From positions 13,896,001 to 13,960,000 of the forward strand of contig JAWUZG010000056.1 in NCBI GenBank assembly GCA_036785705.1: a DNA stretch of 64,000 bases, written 5' to 3'. The stretch is from Acanthornis magna. Lineage: Eukaryota > Chordata > Aves > Passeriformes > Acanthizidae. The notes beneath the pieces were generated by a model. That model saw only the letters and a list, made by a program, of their open reading frames with translations, searched no databases and was not told where the DNA came from. Positions 24,270-37,255 of this stretch are shown piece after piece (position 1 is the stretch's first letter; the number at the start of each line of letters is the position of its first letter). Position numbers and translations under genes: made by a program.

Positions 24270-24410
24270 TCTCTGGAACTGTTCAAGGCCAGGTTGGATG
24301 GGGCCCTGAGTGGCTTGGTGTAGTGGAAGGCGTCCTTGCCTGTGGCAGGGGGGGTGGAACAAGGTGATCTTTAAGATCCCTTCCAACCCAAACAATTCCA
24401 TGATTCTGTG
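24270..24410 (+). repeat. CR1 LINE 3' end fragment
   Basis: Sense-oriented CR1 tail: TTCAAGGCCAGGTTGGATGG, GTGTAGTGGAAGGCGTCC, GATCTTTAAGATCCCTTCC and AACCCAAACAATTCCATGAT, ending at the terminal ATTCTGTG repeat. This is the clearest avian marker in the window. Only about 140 nt of the 3' end is present (5'-truncated, as is normal for CR1), with no protein-coding part. Confidence 0.92.
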
Positions 24411-27400
24411 TTTAAATTTATTTTTGAAGTCTATGTGGAGAGAAATTTTTTTGCTTTTGTTGTCTTAAGCACAGCAAATTGGCTGTAGCATCAAAACAGG
24501 AAAAAATGTACTAGTTTTTGAAGAGCAGTTGCAAGAATAGGTAAACACCAAATGCATAATAACAAGTATTGTTTTTACAATGTAGAAACTTTTTGACACC
24601 CTATAAATAATATTTTATGAAGGGTTCAAATGCAGTCTAATCTGGAAAAGGATTCTGTTGGAAAAACAACATTATGAGGTGCCATGTTTATTGTCTCCAT
24701 GATTTCCAAATTGAGTTTTGAGATTTCTGGATTTCACAACATCATTGTAAGAAATATTCTTTACTAAAATGTTTGTGGGTTATATTCGGTCATTACACAT
24801 AGCAGTACAGCCAACTGCCCTCAAATAATTTGTATGGTTTTAAGGAAAAAGCAAAATTTTCTGGATCTGAGTTTATAATTTCATGGTCGATTTATGGATA
24901 GAGTTAGAATTCATTATGGTCCCTTCCAGCCTGTCCAGCCTCTAACTGTGTTGGTTAAACCTTTAAATATATGTATGTTTTTAATATTTAAATAAAGTTG
25001 GAGGTGGTCATAGCAGAGTCAAGTCTGATAATCCAGACTGCAAAACTTTTGTGGCATAAAGACTCCTCTTAATTCCTTTATACCCAGGATTTTAGATAAT
25101 ATGGATGCCTTAAGCCTCTGGAACATGGTTCCTCTCCCAGGCATAATTTGGCTTCAAGGTAAAATATTGTTCCTGAAATAGGACCTGAAGTGTCTGCGGA
25201 GAGCGTGGAACATGCAGAATAAGGAATGCCCTGGACCTCTGGTGCTGAACACAGACACCTGGGGTGTTTGTCTGCTTCTGAATTAGTCAGGAAACATTTC
25301 ATGTCACCCTTCTATCACAAAACAAACCCTCGCTGTCAGTGCACATCACAAGCTAAATTATTACATTCAGCCTACCTGCAGTCTCCTTAGAGTTTCAGCT
25401 GGGTCCAATTTCTCTTCCTCGCTGAAAACTCTGCAGCCTTGAGTGGTTCAGCTGCAGGCTCTGACACTGAGGGCTGGCTGCATTTTGGTGCTGGATGAAA
25501 TAATCCCTCTATTTAGTCTGCACAGGGCTGTTAGTAACGTTTATGGAGTGCTTTTTGTGTCCTTTGGGATAAGAGGCATGCTATAAACAGGAGACGATGT
25601 TAATGTATATGAATAAACAAAGGTGTTAATGTGTGCAGAATTTGTCCAGGCAGAGTTAAATTGTTTATGCCAGGTTGTTAGAGAGTGTTTCTGCACTGGG
25701 GGATATGTTCTGAAAAAGAGATGCTGCAGAACGTTGAAGGGTTTTCCTTCCCGTATTTACCTCAAGAAAGAAATTTTACAAAAATTGCTAAACTTAAGAC
25801 CGTGAGCTCTGAGACTGGAGTGCATCCAATATCTTTATGATGAATGCCTCCAGGAAACTGTCTTTGCAATAAGAAACAACCCATGTTTTAAAGGCTGTGC
25901 TGTTAGGATGGAGCAGTAAAATCCCCATCTATGGCTGCAACCAAAAGCTTCACTTAAATTCCACCAGGCTCTAGGATGAATCAGACAACCAAAATTTATC
26001 CATTGAATAAGTAAGAATATGGCCTTATTAATTGTTTCCCTGACACCTGTGGCATTTGAAATTTCAAATATTAAGCACAGATATCTCTTTCTGTACTCTG
26101 TGATAATGATTCTGATTTATGGCAATGATTCTGATCTCTTTTATGAAGAACTTTCAAGATGTCTGCAGGGGGAAAATGGCAATGATGTGTAAAGATTTTT
26201 TCATATGTGTTTATACATATATTTAAAGAGTCCTGCTATAATTTGATTAATTGTGAGTGAGAAAATAAAATACAACTCCATGGCTAGTAAGAAGCTAAGG
26301 CTCAACACCTTTTAGTGAAATTTTAACGTGATTCCCTGATAAACAAATATTTTAATCCTGAATTTACTGTGTACTGTTCTCAGGTACTATTTCTCTGTAA
26401 AACAAATTTTAAAAGGGGAAACAAGAACCTACAGGTGAGGGCTTTAAATAAAAAGAACAATCTTGAATGAAAACCAAAGCTTTGGTGCAAGCCTCTTTGG
26501 GACTAGAGGCTAATATAAAGGTGTAGACCTCAATATTGATCAGGAGGAGGAAGGAAAGCATTTAATTAATTGTGGTTAAAAGAAAGAAAAGTGATACAGT
26601 TGTGTGCACAGTGCATTCTTAGCTTATAGAACTGCAGCCCCTGTAGATTGTGCATGTGGCCACTTCTGTGAAAGATTATGTCTGAATTTAATATGTAACA
26701 TGGCAAAAGATGACAACAAGCAGAGCTATTCTATCCTGAGATAGGATTACTGTCAAGAATTTAACTCAGGAGATGATTTGCATCACCTAAAATACAAATA
26801 TTCTGAGAGTATTGCCCTTTGCATTCAGATCAGGCAATTTTTAAACAAAAGTGGATTACCTCCATTAGTTTGATTCTCTGCCCATCACAATAGTCTCTTA
26901 CCACTTTCCTGTGAAATAATTATCTGTAATAAGATCTTGCAGATAGAAAGCTGAGCAAGAAGGAAGAGTTTCTGTTTCAAGAGAATGAGAGAAAGTAGTT
27001 TGGAAATCATTAGAGTCGTTTTAATAGTGTAGAAGTGTTCGTGTGGAAATTGCTGAATTTATGTAGTAAATTGAATGTCTAATTGTTTTACCAAGCTGCA
27101 TTCTTTGCAGTCTGATCAATTATATTGTATAACCTAAATGAAACAGATTGTCTTTTTTCTTTTTTCTTAAGCCTTTTGCCAGTACAAATGTGGATTTTCT
27201 TTTTCAGTTCCTCACAAGAAAATAGAGGCATACCTTGAGTGAACACAGATGTTTTAAGGAAAGTTAGTTTGCACAGAAATCAGACATGATTTGAGGAAGA
27301 AATACTTACACTCTACCTCCTGCTGTTTTCCCCTCCACATGTGCATCCCTCCTACCCCCTTATACTCCATCTTTTCCTTGACCTTATGCGAATCAAATTC

Positions 27401-28684
27401 TTTTGAAAAACAATTCCAATTTACCAAAACAAGATAGAATTATATTTAACTTTGCCTTTGACACGTGATGGAGTTCTGAGGTTATCTCTTGGTGGAAGAT
27501 GCACTGTAGTCCGAACAAGCTGTGTTTTCTGTCTTACTCCATGGAAAGTTTTTTAACACAAAAAACAACTGCAGCTTTTCCCAGTTGTGGAGTGCGTTGA
27601 GTGGGTGGTGTATGAAATGCTGATGTGGGAGACGTGGCCTCTTCGCCAGCTGAACCACAGACCAGCTGGGTGACCTTGAGATTTCCCCTCTCCTTCCTTC
27701 AGTTTCTTCGTCTGGGAAAAAAAAATAAAAAAATCAAAATTAAACTCCAAGATAAGGATACCTCCCCCCCTTTGTGCTGATACCCAAAGTCTCAGTGAAA
27801 CTCCTGCAGCCTGAGATCACCACGGTGTTAATACAGCCAAGGTGATGTTGACCTGCAGTGTGGAAGTGATAAGGGCTCTTTATCAAAAATAAATAAGGCC
27901 TTTTTTTCTCTCTTTGTTGTTGTTTTGTTTTTCCTCTCTGCTGTAACTTTTCCTGTCATGTCTTTCTGAAGAGTCTAGGCGTAGCAATGAGCTTTAAATG
28001 CAACCTCTCACACTTGGAAATGGTGTTGAGAGGCAGCCTACGCGCCAAGCCGTCTTGGTACTCTTCCTGGTTTATTTTCCTGCTCTCTCAGAGCACTTGA
28101 AAGCAGTTAATAAGAGTAAACCTGAAACCTGTTGTACCTCCAGAGCAGTGGAGAGAAAAGAGCACACTTGAGGCGAAGTCATTTCCATTGATTGTGGTCA
28201 GAGGAAGCTTAAGGAGTTGTGTTTTAATACGTGGAGCTGCTGGACAATTTAGAAACTCGTCAGAGCAGTGGCTTTTACTTCAGAACGCGTTTTCTTGGGT
28301 TCTCAGGCTGAAATGTTTTGAGATTTTTTTTTTTTTCTTTTTTTTACCCCCTTTAGCATTTACAGAAAATAGGCTGTTAAGAAGCGGAAAGCATGCAATT
28401 TATAGCAGATGGGCATAAACTGCTCCAGCTCTACTACTGGAATGGGATCAATCAGGAGCACTACATGCACCATTTACCCAGAAGAAACCCACCTGGGGGA
28501 ACCCTGTGGAATTTTAGCCTATTAAGACAACACCTTAACAAGTTTAGTTTAAATAAAAACTTGTCGGCAGGCATTAAGCGAAGCAAAAGCCCTCGCTCTC
28601 CATCATCCACTGCCCGTGCCTTTGAGAAATGTTCTTCCTCTTGCAGTGTGGCAGCAAACCTTCTCCTTCCTTATTTTTGGTTGG

Positions 28685-28709
28685 TTTTTTTTTTTTTTTT
28701 TTTTTTTTT
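28685..28709 (+). repeat. T25 homopolymer
   Basis: Uninterrupted T run in intron F-G, about 860 nt before exon G. Confidence 0.95.
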
Positions 28710-29569
28710 AACCCTTTTTTCATCTGTAACTTTTGTTCAGCCTGTTCTTCAAAGTCAAGCCCCACAGAGGTTCAAGAAAGTTCCACTCCATTTACTGGAC
28801 TTCTAAATAGAAGGCATTTAGCTGAGCCAAGAGATTAGGCTTTTTGTTGCATTTAACCACTCCCTTCATGTGTAAGTGGCTGCCTGGTGATCTCTCTGCA
28901 TTAGCCCATACTCATATTTTATTATTGTCTCTTTATGAATGTTTCTCTTTTATCCTATTTATTTTTATTTTTGGGGGAAGTATCAGGTTAATGATACATA
29001 TTATGTGGAAGGAGTGGGTTGGGGGGGGACTTTTAAGACAATCCTTCCCTTTGGGAAATATAACAGTACACTGAAAATGTAGCTCTAGTAAGGCTTGTAA
29101 AAGAGATTGGGGCATACAGTATAATGTAGCATAAAATGGAGTATGTGACTTTAAAGAAACTAATCTATTTTAGGCTAATGTTTTAAATTTTGCATTTGCC
29201 CCTTTTCCCCCAGGTGAACTAAAATTGTGTTTCAAATCCATCACAAAACACTGGGGGATTTTAGAGGGGAAGTGAGGCAGGCCAGAGTTAAGTTTTCCTC
29301 CTGTACTTGCAGCCCAAACCTTTTAGCTCCCCTTACCAGTAGATGGACCAGAAAGCAGAACTTGACAGTAAGTGCAATAGAAACTGCCTCATTGGTTTCC
29401 CATGTTTAATTTTGAATTTTTTTTTTTTTTGGTGCATTCTTTCCATCTTAAAGAAGCAATAACTTTTGGTGCCTGCCTGCTTACTACTGAAATCAATATG
29501 AATGTTGATGTATTATTATTTTTTTTACCATCTCCTTTTTCTTATTAACCCTTGGCAATGTCGTTGCAG

Positions 29570-29756
29570 GTGCCACGTTGATATTACTGCCCTGCCAACA
29601 AAGCAGACCAATTGCTTGGAGCTGCCTCTGGAAAAACATCCAGGGTCCCTGCTGATGCTGATTGCTGTTGCCCCATGTGCAGGAGTGTCTATCTCTGATC
29701 TGTGTGTCTGTCCTTTGGGAGACCCCAGTGAACGGCAACAGATTACTCAGCGTTAC
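29570..29756 (+). CDS. MCTP2: MCTP2 exon G: end of second C2 domain and linker
   Basis: 187 nt, the largest exon in the window. It completes a split Thr codon and leaves in phase 0. It encodes [20 protein letters not shown], then a strand rich in Leu/Met/Ile, then [16 protein letters not shown] and [10 protein letters not shown]. The Cys-containing stretch after the last C2B strand and the QITQRY end are the C2B-C2C linker. The acceptor is TCGTTGCAG and the donor GTGAGT. Confidence 0.96.
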
Positions 29757-30499
29757 GTGAGTTCTTTCTTTTTTTTTTCTTTTGCTCTTTAGTTTTGAAA
29801 TAGCCAAAATTGTGGGGCAGATGATTTCTCCAGTCATAATAATGTCCCCTACCAAAGAAAACTATTAAATGGAGGAGTTGTTGCATTTGGAACGACAAGG
29901 AGATTGGCAGGGCAGATAGACCCAAGCAATTTGGCTGTTTGTATTTGTTGAGTTCTAATGCCGTTCTTTGCAAACTTGAATTGTATTAAGAGATTATCAT
30001 GGGGAATGAGACTCTGAATATCATGAGGAGATAATAAAATACTTAGCTATATTTCCTCCTTTGGGGAGGTTATTTTCCTCACTTTGAAATGTTGGGAGAT
30101 AAAGCTGTGATGCCTTCCAGGTCCTCAAAAGCTGGGCAGGAATAAGGGTAAAAAAGTGTAAAAGGAGGAATAAGCATACCTCAAGTTGTGCCAGGGGAGG
30201 TTTAGATTGGATATTAGGAAATGTTTCTTCACCAAAAGGGTTGTCAATCAGTGGAACATTCTGCCCAGGGAAGTGATTGAGTCATCAATGCTGGAGCTAT
30301 TTAAAAGGCAAGTGAATGTACTTTTTAGGGACATGGTTTAGTGGTGAGCTTGACAGTGCTGGGTTAATTGTTGGGTTTGATGATCTTAGAGGTTATTTCT
30401 AGCCTAACTGATTCTGTGATAAGCTTTTTAGTTGTCCAATAGTTTCTCTTTCTTACTGAATTACAAACAAAATGTATCTTTGCACTTTTCTCCTTGCAG
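29757..30499 (+). other. MCTP2: Intron G-H
   Basis: 743-nt intron. About a third of it is the CR1 insertion at 30176-30421, which ends only 78 nt before exon H. Confidence 0.88.
30176..30421 (+). repeat. CR1 LINE 3' fragment next to exon H
   Basis: Sense CR1: CAAGTTGTGCCAGGGGAGGT, TTAGATTGGATATTAGGAAA, TTCTTCACCAAAAGG, GGACATGGTTTAGTGGTGAG and GATGATCTTAGAGGTTATTT, ending TGATTCTGTGAT. This is a different CR1 subfamily type from the copy at 24270, with the AGGGACATGGTTTAGTGG signature. About 245 nt, 5'-truncated, no coding capacity. Confidence 0.92.
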
Positions 30500-30593
30500 T
30501 GCATAAAGAATTCCTTTCGGGACATAAAGGACATTGGCTTCTTGCAAGTCAAAGTTTTAAAGGCAGTGGACCTGATGGCAGCAGATTTTTCAG
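30500..30593 (+). CDS. MCTP2: MCTP2 exon H: start of third C2 domain
   Basis: 94 nt, phase 0 in and phase 1 out. It encodes [20 protein letters not shown], then [11 protein letters not shown]: the first C2C strand and the loop 1 Asp (AADFS). The acceptor is CTCCTTGCAG. The donor is CAG/GTATTT, one of the weakest in the gene. Reading past it stays open to about 30712, adding a hydrophobic stretch before a stop (see findings). Confidence 0.95.
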
Positions 30594-33500
30594 GTATTTT
30601 ATTTCTATTTTGCAGCATATGGTGCTATAATATATTGCAAATGATAGACTTTGTGCAGTATTGTCACTTGATCAAGGAAAAGCAAATCATCCCATCATCT
30701 CTCCAGCACTGAAACCTGCCTCAGGGAACTGAGATACCAAATGGCTTTGACTGCCAAAGTATGTGGGAAGGTCCTGTGGATGGAGATCTTAATTTCCCTT
30801 CAGACCTGAGCAATCTGACGGACAGCTTTACAACAGCACATCACACTAAGTGATTTTTCCACCAGGAATATGTAAAATAAGAGTTGATATAAAGTGATGG
30901 TGCCTGCAAAGCACCTGCAAAACAAAGCCTCTCCATCTTCCACCAGGTGTCTTGTGAGTTTGGAGCAAGACTGAGAGATTTTGGGGGTGTCTGACGTGCT
31001 GTGTGGGTTTGGGGTTTGCAGGCTGTCACCTGAACGAGAAAGCTGTCAGCAACGGTGCTGTGAGTGCGATACTTTCTCTTAGAGCTTATTTGAGGCTTCA
31101 ATTTGAGGTGACCTTTTTGGTGCTCTAGCTCCATGAAAAGTATGGATTTTCCACTGAGCTGTACCTCAAGTTGTGCTTGGTCCTGACAGCAGTGGACACT
31201 AACACCTTTTAAAACCACGACTTTATACTGTACCTCCAGGGAAAGTCTAGGAGGTTGGCACTTCTCTGTAGCGACTGCCTGGATATTATTATTTTTATTA
31301 TCATCTTCTCCAGGATTCTGGAGACCTTTTAATTCCCCTCTCTATCTCGCAGCAGCTCATAATTCACAGGCACAGCATTGTGTGTTCTGTGTTTGCTGAC
31401 ATAGTCATTTTTTTAGGATAACTTGTTGGTAAAGGCAGGAAAGATGCTAGAGGGAAAACACTCTTGCCCCATTCCCTCATATTTATGAAGGCATTGTTAC
31501 ATAAGGGAATGTTGCTCCTAAAAAAAGGAGCAAAGGAGAAAGCCCACGATTAATCATGGTACTATTTTAGGGCTATATTCAATTCACTGCTTAACCCTGA
31601 AGTGGAAAAAAAAGGTTGGTGCAGAGAGCAGTACTTTAAGGAACTGAAGAACTTAATTTGAAAAAAAAAAAAAAAAGATACAAACCAAAACCTGTCAATA
31701 ATAAAAAGAAACTTTTAAAGAACCCATATCTACATTGACATAATCTATATGTCCCTATGGAATTAGGAGTGTAACTGCGCCTTGCTGAGTAATTTAATAA
31801 GTTTAGCAAAGCAAAGCAACCCCAGCCTTGCCATGTGCCAAAGGTTCCATCTAGAAATATGTGAGCTTTTAATATAGACAGTGTTCGTGGAAAGAGCTGA
31901 GTCCGGAAGGTTATTTACCCTCTGGAAAACTTCGCTGATGCTAAAGCAGTTGCATCAGTGATGGATTTGGCCCCCTTTCCCTCAGTACTCAAACAGGAGC
32001 GTGTGGGTGGATAATGAACATTGGAAGAGACACGCAGGTTCTTGATTCTGCAATTCAAAGACTTTTCATACAGAGTATGTGACACACATTCCTTGTGCAT
32101 AGCACAGAATGAAATTCTGCTTAAGTAAAAGGTTACTCAGTCTGTCATTATATTCAAAATAACCCAGGCTTTGAGCCTGATTCATGAAGCAAATGACAAA
32201 TTGTTTTTCAATGGCAGTGCTGAAAATATCCTAGTATTATGCTGTAATAGACCCACCAAATTGCAAAAGGATGCAGCCATTTTAGGTAAAAATAGCATAA
32301 TTTCTGATCATGAAATGAGAGACATAAAGATTAATTATCTGTTCTGAGCCATTCATAAATGATTAGTGCAGCAATTATGGGCTTCCATAATAGAGCCCTC
32401 CTAGAGCAGTGCCATATTTCCTGCATTGCCAAGGAGACTGCTCAGATTTATTGTTATTGATAAAAGTAAATTCAAAGTCCCAGCTAAAAATCTAATAAAG
32501 GGAAAATCGCAGAGGGAATCAGAGGTCCTAAGATTTCCAAGAATTAATAGAGGAGCAGGTACTGTTCCCTCCCTGTCCCTTCCCATAGCAGTCACAAGTC
32601 TTATATCCACCAGCTCCTGCAGACCTGTGGTGTAATGCCACCTTATACCTTATTCCCACAGTAAAAATTGGACTTTGGTGTGATTGGGATTTCTGTTGGT
32701 TGCTTGTATGTTGTCATCATAGATTTTAATTGCAAGTTTTTAGCCCGCTGTAATAATAGTGATCAGAAAACACACAGTATTTTCTTTGGTTTTGAACAGT
32801 GTTTTAAAAATCTGTATTTTACTGTTTGACATAAATTTTGGGCTGGTTTCCAGACAGCTGTATCATATATGTGGCTCTTCAGCCACAGCTAGCCCAGTTT
32901 GAGCCTTCCATACTTTTATATTCCTAGATAATAGTTTTGTTGACGTGGAAATGACTTTTTCTGCTTTGTTGGATGTTTTCTGTGTACGCATGAGAGTTCT
33001 TCTCAAACACTGCATTTGCTCACTGACCAAAAAATAGCATTCAGAATACCAAATTATACAGTGGGATTGTTTTTGGCATATACCAGTTTGCATTTCAAGC
33101 AGTTTCTCTGAAAGGCTACATGCATTTTCCACACTTAGCAGGGAATGGGCACGTAAGCTGAAAAGGAGAAGACAAATAGATTCCAGTAATACACATGGTC
33201 TTTAAACTTTACCAATATTGACTAGTTAATACCCACTGTTTACATACTGAAAAGATTCCTGTTTAGTTTATAAACTTCTCAGAGTAAGACCCTTAAAAGC
33301 TCTGCATTAATAATACAGAAAATAAGGATTAAGAAAAGGACAGCTTTTGAGCACTGGAGATGAGATTAAATCAGATACTGAGCCAGACATGCTGATAGGA
33401 GGCCACTGCTCACAAAGGGAACTGCTGAGCTGCAATGAGTTGGGAAAGCTACAAATTCATGTCATGTGAGTGATCAAAAAATACATTAGCCAACATGTCT

Positions 33501-34219
33501 TCACCTAATAGATTCCATGTTGACATCCTTCTTTAGAGAGGAGGGGTTTTATTTCTTTCTTTTTTTTGTTTTGCTGTATTTTGGGGTGTTTTCTCTGCTT
33601 GTTTGCTCTAAGTACAATACCTGGATCACGCATGGATTCTCCAGTTGATGTTGGGTTTTGTTTAAGCTGTGGCACGGTGTAGAGCCATCACAGCTTCAAG
33701 GACTTGCTCACATGGAACTAATTGAAGAAATGCTGCTGATTCAGTCAGTTCCACGCTTCTTTTCTCATGATGTGGATACTTAATCCTGTAATCAACTGAA
33801 GAAGACCACGGGCTCTAAGCAGAGGATAAAATCGGGAGTGTAAGTGCAGCCCTGCTGCTTTGCTGGGTCAGAGCAGTGGTGCTGCTTTCCTAAGGGCATC
33901 TGAGCAATTGTCAGCATGAGCAGATCTTTCTTGTCCTAAAGGCTGAGGGATGATTCACTGAAAGTCTCAGATTTCAGGTATTAGAGTGGAGCCCCCTGAG
34001 CGAGCTCTAAGGTAAGTGCTGGAGTTCCCAGAACTGGGGATGAGTCAGGGATCCTGGTTTTTAGCGTCATTCCAGCAGAAGAGGGCACTTTGCAGTTGTT
34101 TTAATCAATATAATTTTATTTAACCAATCATTTCCTCAACCCTACTGCAAAGAAACCTAAAAAAAACCTGCCTACTAAATACCATAACTAGTCCATTTAA
34201 TTTTCTTTTCTTTTCCTAG
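30594..34219 (+). other. MCTP2: Intron H-I
   Basis: About 3.6 kb, AT-rich, with an A16 run at 31661-31676. No repeat family or RNA gene recognised. Confidence 0.85.
31661..31676 (+). repeat. A16 homopolymer
   Basis: Uninterrupted A run; one of the few long A-runs on this strand. Confidence 0.95.
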
Positions 34220-34322
34220 GCAAAAGTGATCCTTTCTGTGTGTTAGAGCTGGGAAATGACATGCTTCAAACACACACCGTTTACAAGAACCTCAATCCGG
34301 AGTGGAACAAAGTTTTCACGTT
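34220..34322 (+). CDS. MCTP2: MCTP2 exon I: third C2 domain, second part
   Basis: 103 nt, phase 1 in and phase 2 out. It encodes [20 protein letters not shown], then [15 protein letters not shown]. It carries the second loop 1 Asp (SDPF) and the KNLNPEW turn, both standard for a calcium-binding C2 domain. The acceptor is TTTTCTTTTCCTAG, a strong pyrimidine tract. The donor is consensus GTAAGT. Confidence 0.97.
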
Positions 34323-36005
34323 GTAAGTGAATTGCTTTGGAAACCATGCAGCAACTCCAGCTTAACTAGAAAAGCTATTGACTTTGGGAAAATACAAAGG
34401 TCAAGTTTAAGATATGTCATTTTTTCATAGTCAGAGAGGATGTTGGAGAAATCTCAAATATAACTTAATTAAAGCCTTTTGCCTTTTACTAGTTCTTGCA
34501 TGGAGTTTATTAATAGAAGTCATTAAAAGAAAAATTACTGTGATATTTATAGGAAGAATCATGACTAGACATAATGGAGTCATAGCTTGATCCAAGAGAT
34601 AATGTAACAGAAAGTTGAGACCAGATACTCACGCCTACATTTTCCGTAACTTAAAATAAAATATGTTTCATTGAACCTTGGTAGAATCCTTGGTTCATTT
34701 GAAGTAATCAAAGAATTAGAGCTCTTACTGGTTTTGGTATATCTTCTGAATTTAAACTAGTCAAACATGCTCCGAATTAGATGCGTAAATTTTTATGAAA
34801 ATCAAGATATTCTTTTATTTGTCAGTTTATTAATAACAAAAGTTATAATTTAGGTATTGCTTTTAGGCAGCCCAATTTTTTAATCTTGCTTTATGCTGAC
34901 AAAGATTTCTGTGAACAAGTGAGTGAGATAAACGTCTCCCAAGACTGAAGTCTGTGCAAGGAAGGCAACTGCAAGGGCTGGCACTGAGCATTCATGGCAT
35001 TTGCATCTGTCTACTAGAAGAACAGTTTGAAAATTAGGAGCTTTTTGTTGAAGCAACATTCTTAAATACTAGGATGGATTAGAACACAAGAAAAACTATC
35101 TGATTTCTTTTCTAGAAATACTTCGCTGGGTTTCTGTTTAATTCAGGGGTGCAGCTGAATGCTTGGCTCTTGGAGTCCTTTCTCATGCTTTGTCTATTCT
35201 CAAGAAACTTCCATTCATCAGTGTTTTTTCTGAGATTGTGCCAGCAGATGAGTCTTGTTGGATGTTCAGCCAGCAAAATAAATCCAATAACAATCCAAAT
35301 TTATTTTATTTAAAAAGAGAGTTTGTGTCTCTACTTCCTGTGGGTCTCAGAAATGTCAGCTATGGACTATCTCTAACTTTCTTACTAATGTTGCCGGGCT
35401 AATCCAAGCACCAAATTTGCAGAGCCAGTCAGGCACTCACATCTCTCCTTAGATTTTTGTCATTAAAAAAAAATTGAATTAAGCTCCTTAAAAGCTATTG
35501 ATGTTTTAGATTTATTTTGGAGCAGTGTGGATTGTTTTGAATGGATGAGTCCATTTCGGCCGCAGCTTTCAATACCACCATAAAGCCCTCCCCATTATAT
35601 CCAGGTTTTCTGCAACACACTTATCTCTGTGTGTCACTGTGCAGTTTTAATGCAATGAAGCTTGGGTTTGAATTCAGCCCTTGACCTCTCCCAGTCACCA
35701 GCTTTCTCTGTTGGAGAGCTGAGTTTTACATTGACAGCGTCACTGATTTAAAAAAAAAAAACAACAAAAAAAATTGCTGTCTGGTAGTTTCTTCACCTTG
35801 TTATGCAACTGAAACATGAGGGGAAAGCTTGGGGAATAGCCATCACTTGATTCATTTTGGGGGGGAATTTAATTAAATGCTAGTTTTATACTCCAAGGTA
35901 ATACAAACTTAATTAGTAAAACGGTATTCTCAGATCTTTGTGGAGGAGGCTGTGTGCATGTGTACTGAGTATTATTTTTTATGTGTATCCACTTTTTTGT
36001 TCCAG
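34323..36005 (+). other. MCTP2: Intron I-J
   Basis: 1683-nt intron with an A-rich tract near 35750-35773. Nothing else seen. Confidence 0.85.
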
Positions 36006-36108
36006 CCCCATTAAAGATATCCACGACGTTCTGGAAGTGACAGTGTTTGATGAAGATGGAGATAAACCCCCTGATTTCCTCGGAAAAGTTGCCATCCCTT
36101 TGCTGTCT
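36006..36108 (+). CDS. MCTP2: MCTP2 exon J: third C2 domain, calcium loop 3
   Basis: 103 nt, completing the split Phe codon and leaving in phase 0. It encodes [19 protein letters not shown], then [25 protein letters not shown] provides the cluster of Asp residues in calcium loop 3, so C2C, like C2A, looks calcium-competent. The acceptor is TTTTTTGTTCCAG and the donor GTAAGT. Confidence 0.97.
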
Positions 36109-37185
36109 GTAAGTTACCTTTACCACACGTATCATGGTTGGCAGGGAACAAGTTGCATTTTTTTCTCCTGTAGCACAAAACTCCACTGATTTAAACAGGT
36201 TTTGTGATCTGTACATGCCTTACTTGGCAGTGTTTATAGTTCTCCTTAGTGTAACGAGCATTGTCAACCCATTTTAGTACAAATCTGGTTGATTGGAAAG
36301 CAAATTGCAGGAATGTCTGTACTTCATCAGTGCCATGTAGGTCTGAAAACATAATTGAGTTGTTCTGTATGTTTCCACATCATCTTCCGAAGGTAACGTT
36401 TTAAGCGTGTCTTTGTTCCGTCTTGCTTCTTTTTACTCTGAGAAAGTAATTGCACATCACAGTAGGATTGACTAGAGATAGCTGTTGTTATTGGCACAGC
36501 TGAATAAAATTACCTAAAAGGGGTGTTTTCCACTCCATAGTGCTTTTAAAGACTGGTGGCTTTTGTTCTGTAAACAAATATGTGAGGAGTGAGCGCTACC
36601 ATGGGAGTATAAAATCAAAACTGGAAACAAAGCGAGCTCAGGGGAAAGTGGTTGCTCTGGAGATTAAGGAGAGTTGAAGCTTTTTCAGAAATAGCCAAAA
36701 AAGGCCAAGCTAAAGAGAGTGGAACATGAAAGGGTCATTAAAAGACTTTAATAGAGAAATGAGGGGAAAGCAGCTTTGTGTTTGGTGAGACTGATTTAAT
36801 TTTGAAAGAGGACTGGGAGTAATAGTGAGCAAACCAGATCAAGAGGGGATGTAAACAGCTCCATGTGTCCGTGCAGTGTCACAGAACATTCTGGTAGCTT
36901 TTACAGTAACGTGTAGGGAGAACTTTCTAGGCTGTGACTTATTAAATCAATTAGCAGATGAGGCGTGAAACACCATGGGACTCTCGTGTCATATTAGTCA
37001 AGTTGTGCAAACATGTTTAGCTGTAAGCACGAGGGTTTCTGTGAGTTGTGAGGCAGGGCTGCTTTGCAGGGATGCTTTTGCTTTCCCCTGTGCAGGGGGG
37101 AGGCTGTGGCAGGTATTTCCATGGCTGAGCCCTGTCCAAACCTTTGGGGTGATGATTTGTTGTACAAACACCGTGGTGTGATTCT

Positions 37186-37255
37186 TGGGGCTGTCCTGTG
37201 CAGGAATTGGACTCAAGGATCCTTGTGAGTCCCTTTCAAGTCGGGGTATTCCATG
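37186..37255 (+). repeat. CR1 LINE 3' end fragment
   Basis: GGGGCTGTCCTGTGCAGGAA, TTGGACTCAAGGATCCTTGT and GAGTCCCTTTCAAGTC match the 3' end of a CR1 subfamily in the sense direction. The terminal repeat is decayed to TATTCCATGATGA. Confidence 0.75.

Larger units (their letters stand above)
23033..29569 (+). other. MCTP2: Intron F-G
   Basis: About 6.5 kb. It holds a C15 run at 24113-24127, a CR1 fragment at 24270-24410, a 12-nt direct repeat (AATGATTCTGAT at 26105 and 26124) and a T25 run at 28685-28709. No coding exon is expected between F and G, and none was seen. Confidence 0.85.

Noticed and set aside
24894..24960. Possible further CR1 tail (ATGGTCCCTTCCAGCCTG)
   Set aside because: Only about 20 nt resemble CR1 and the terminal repeat is missing, so the match is too weak to call.
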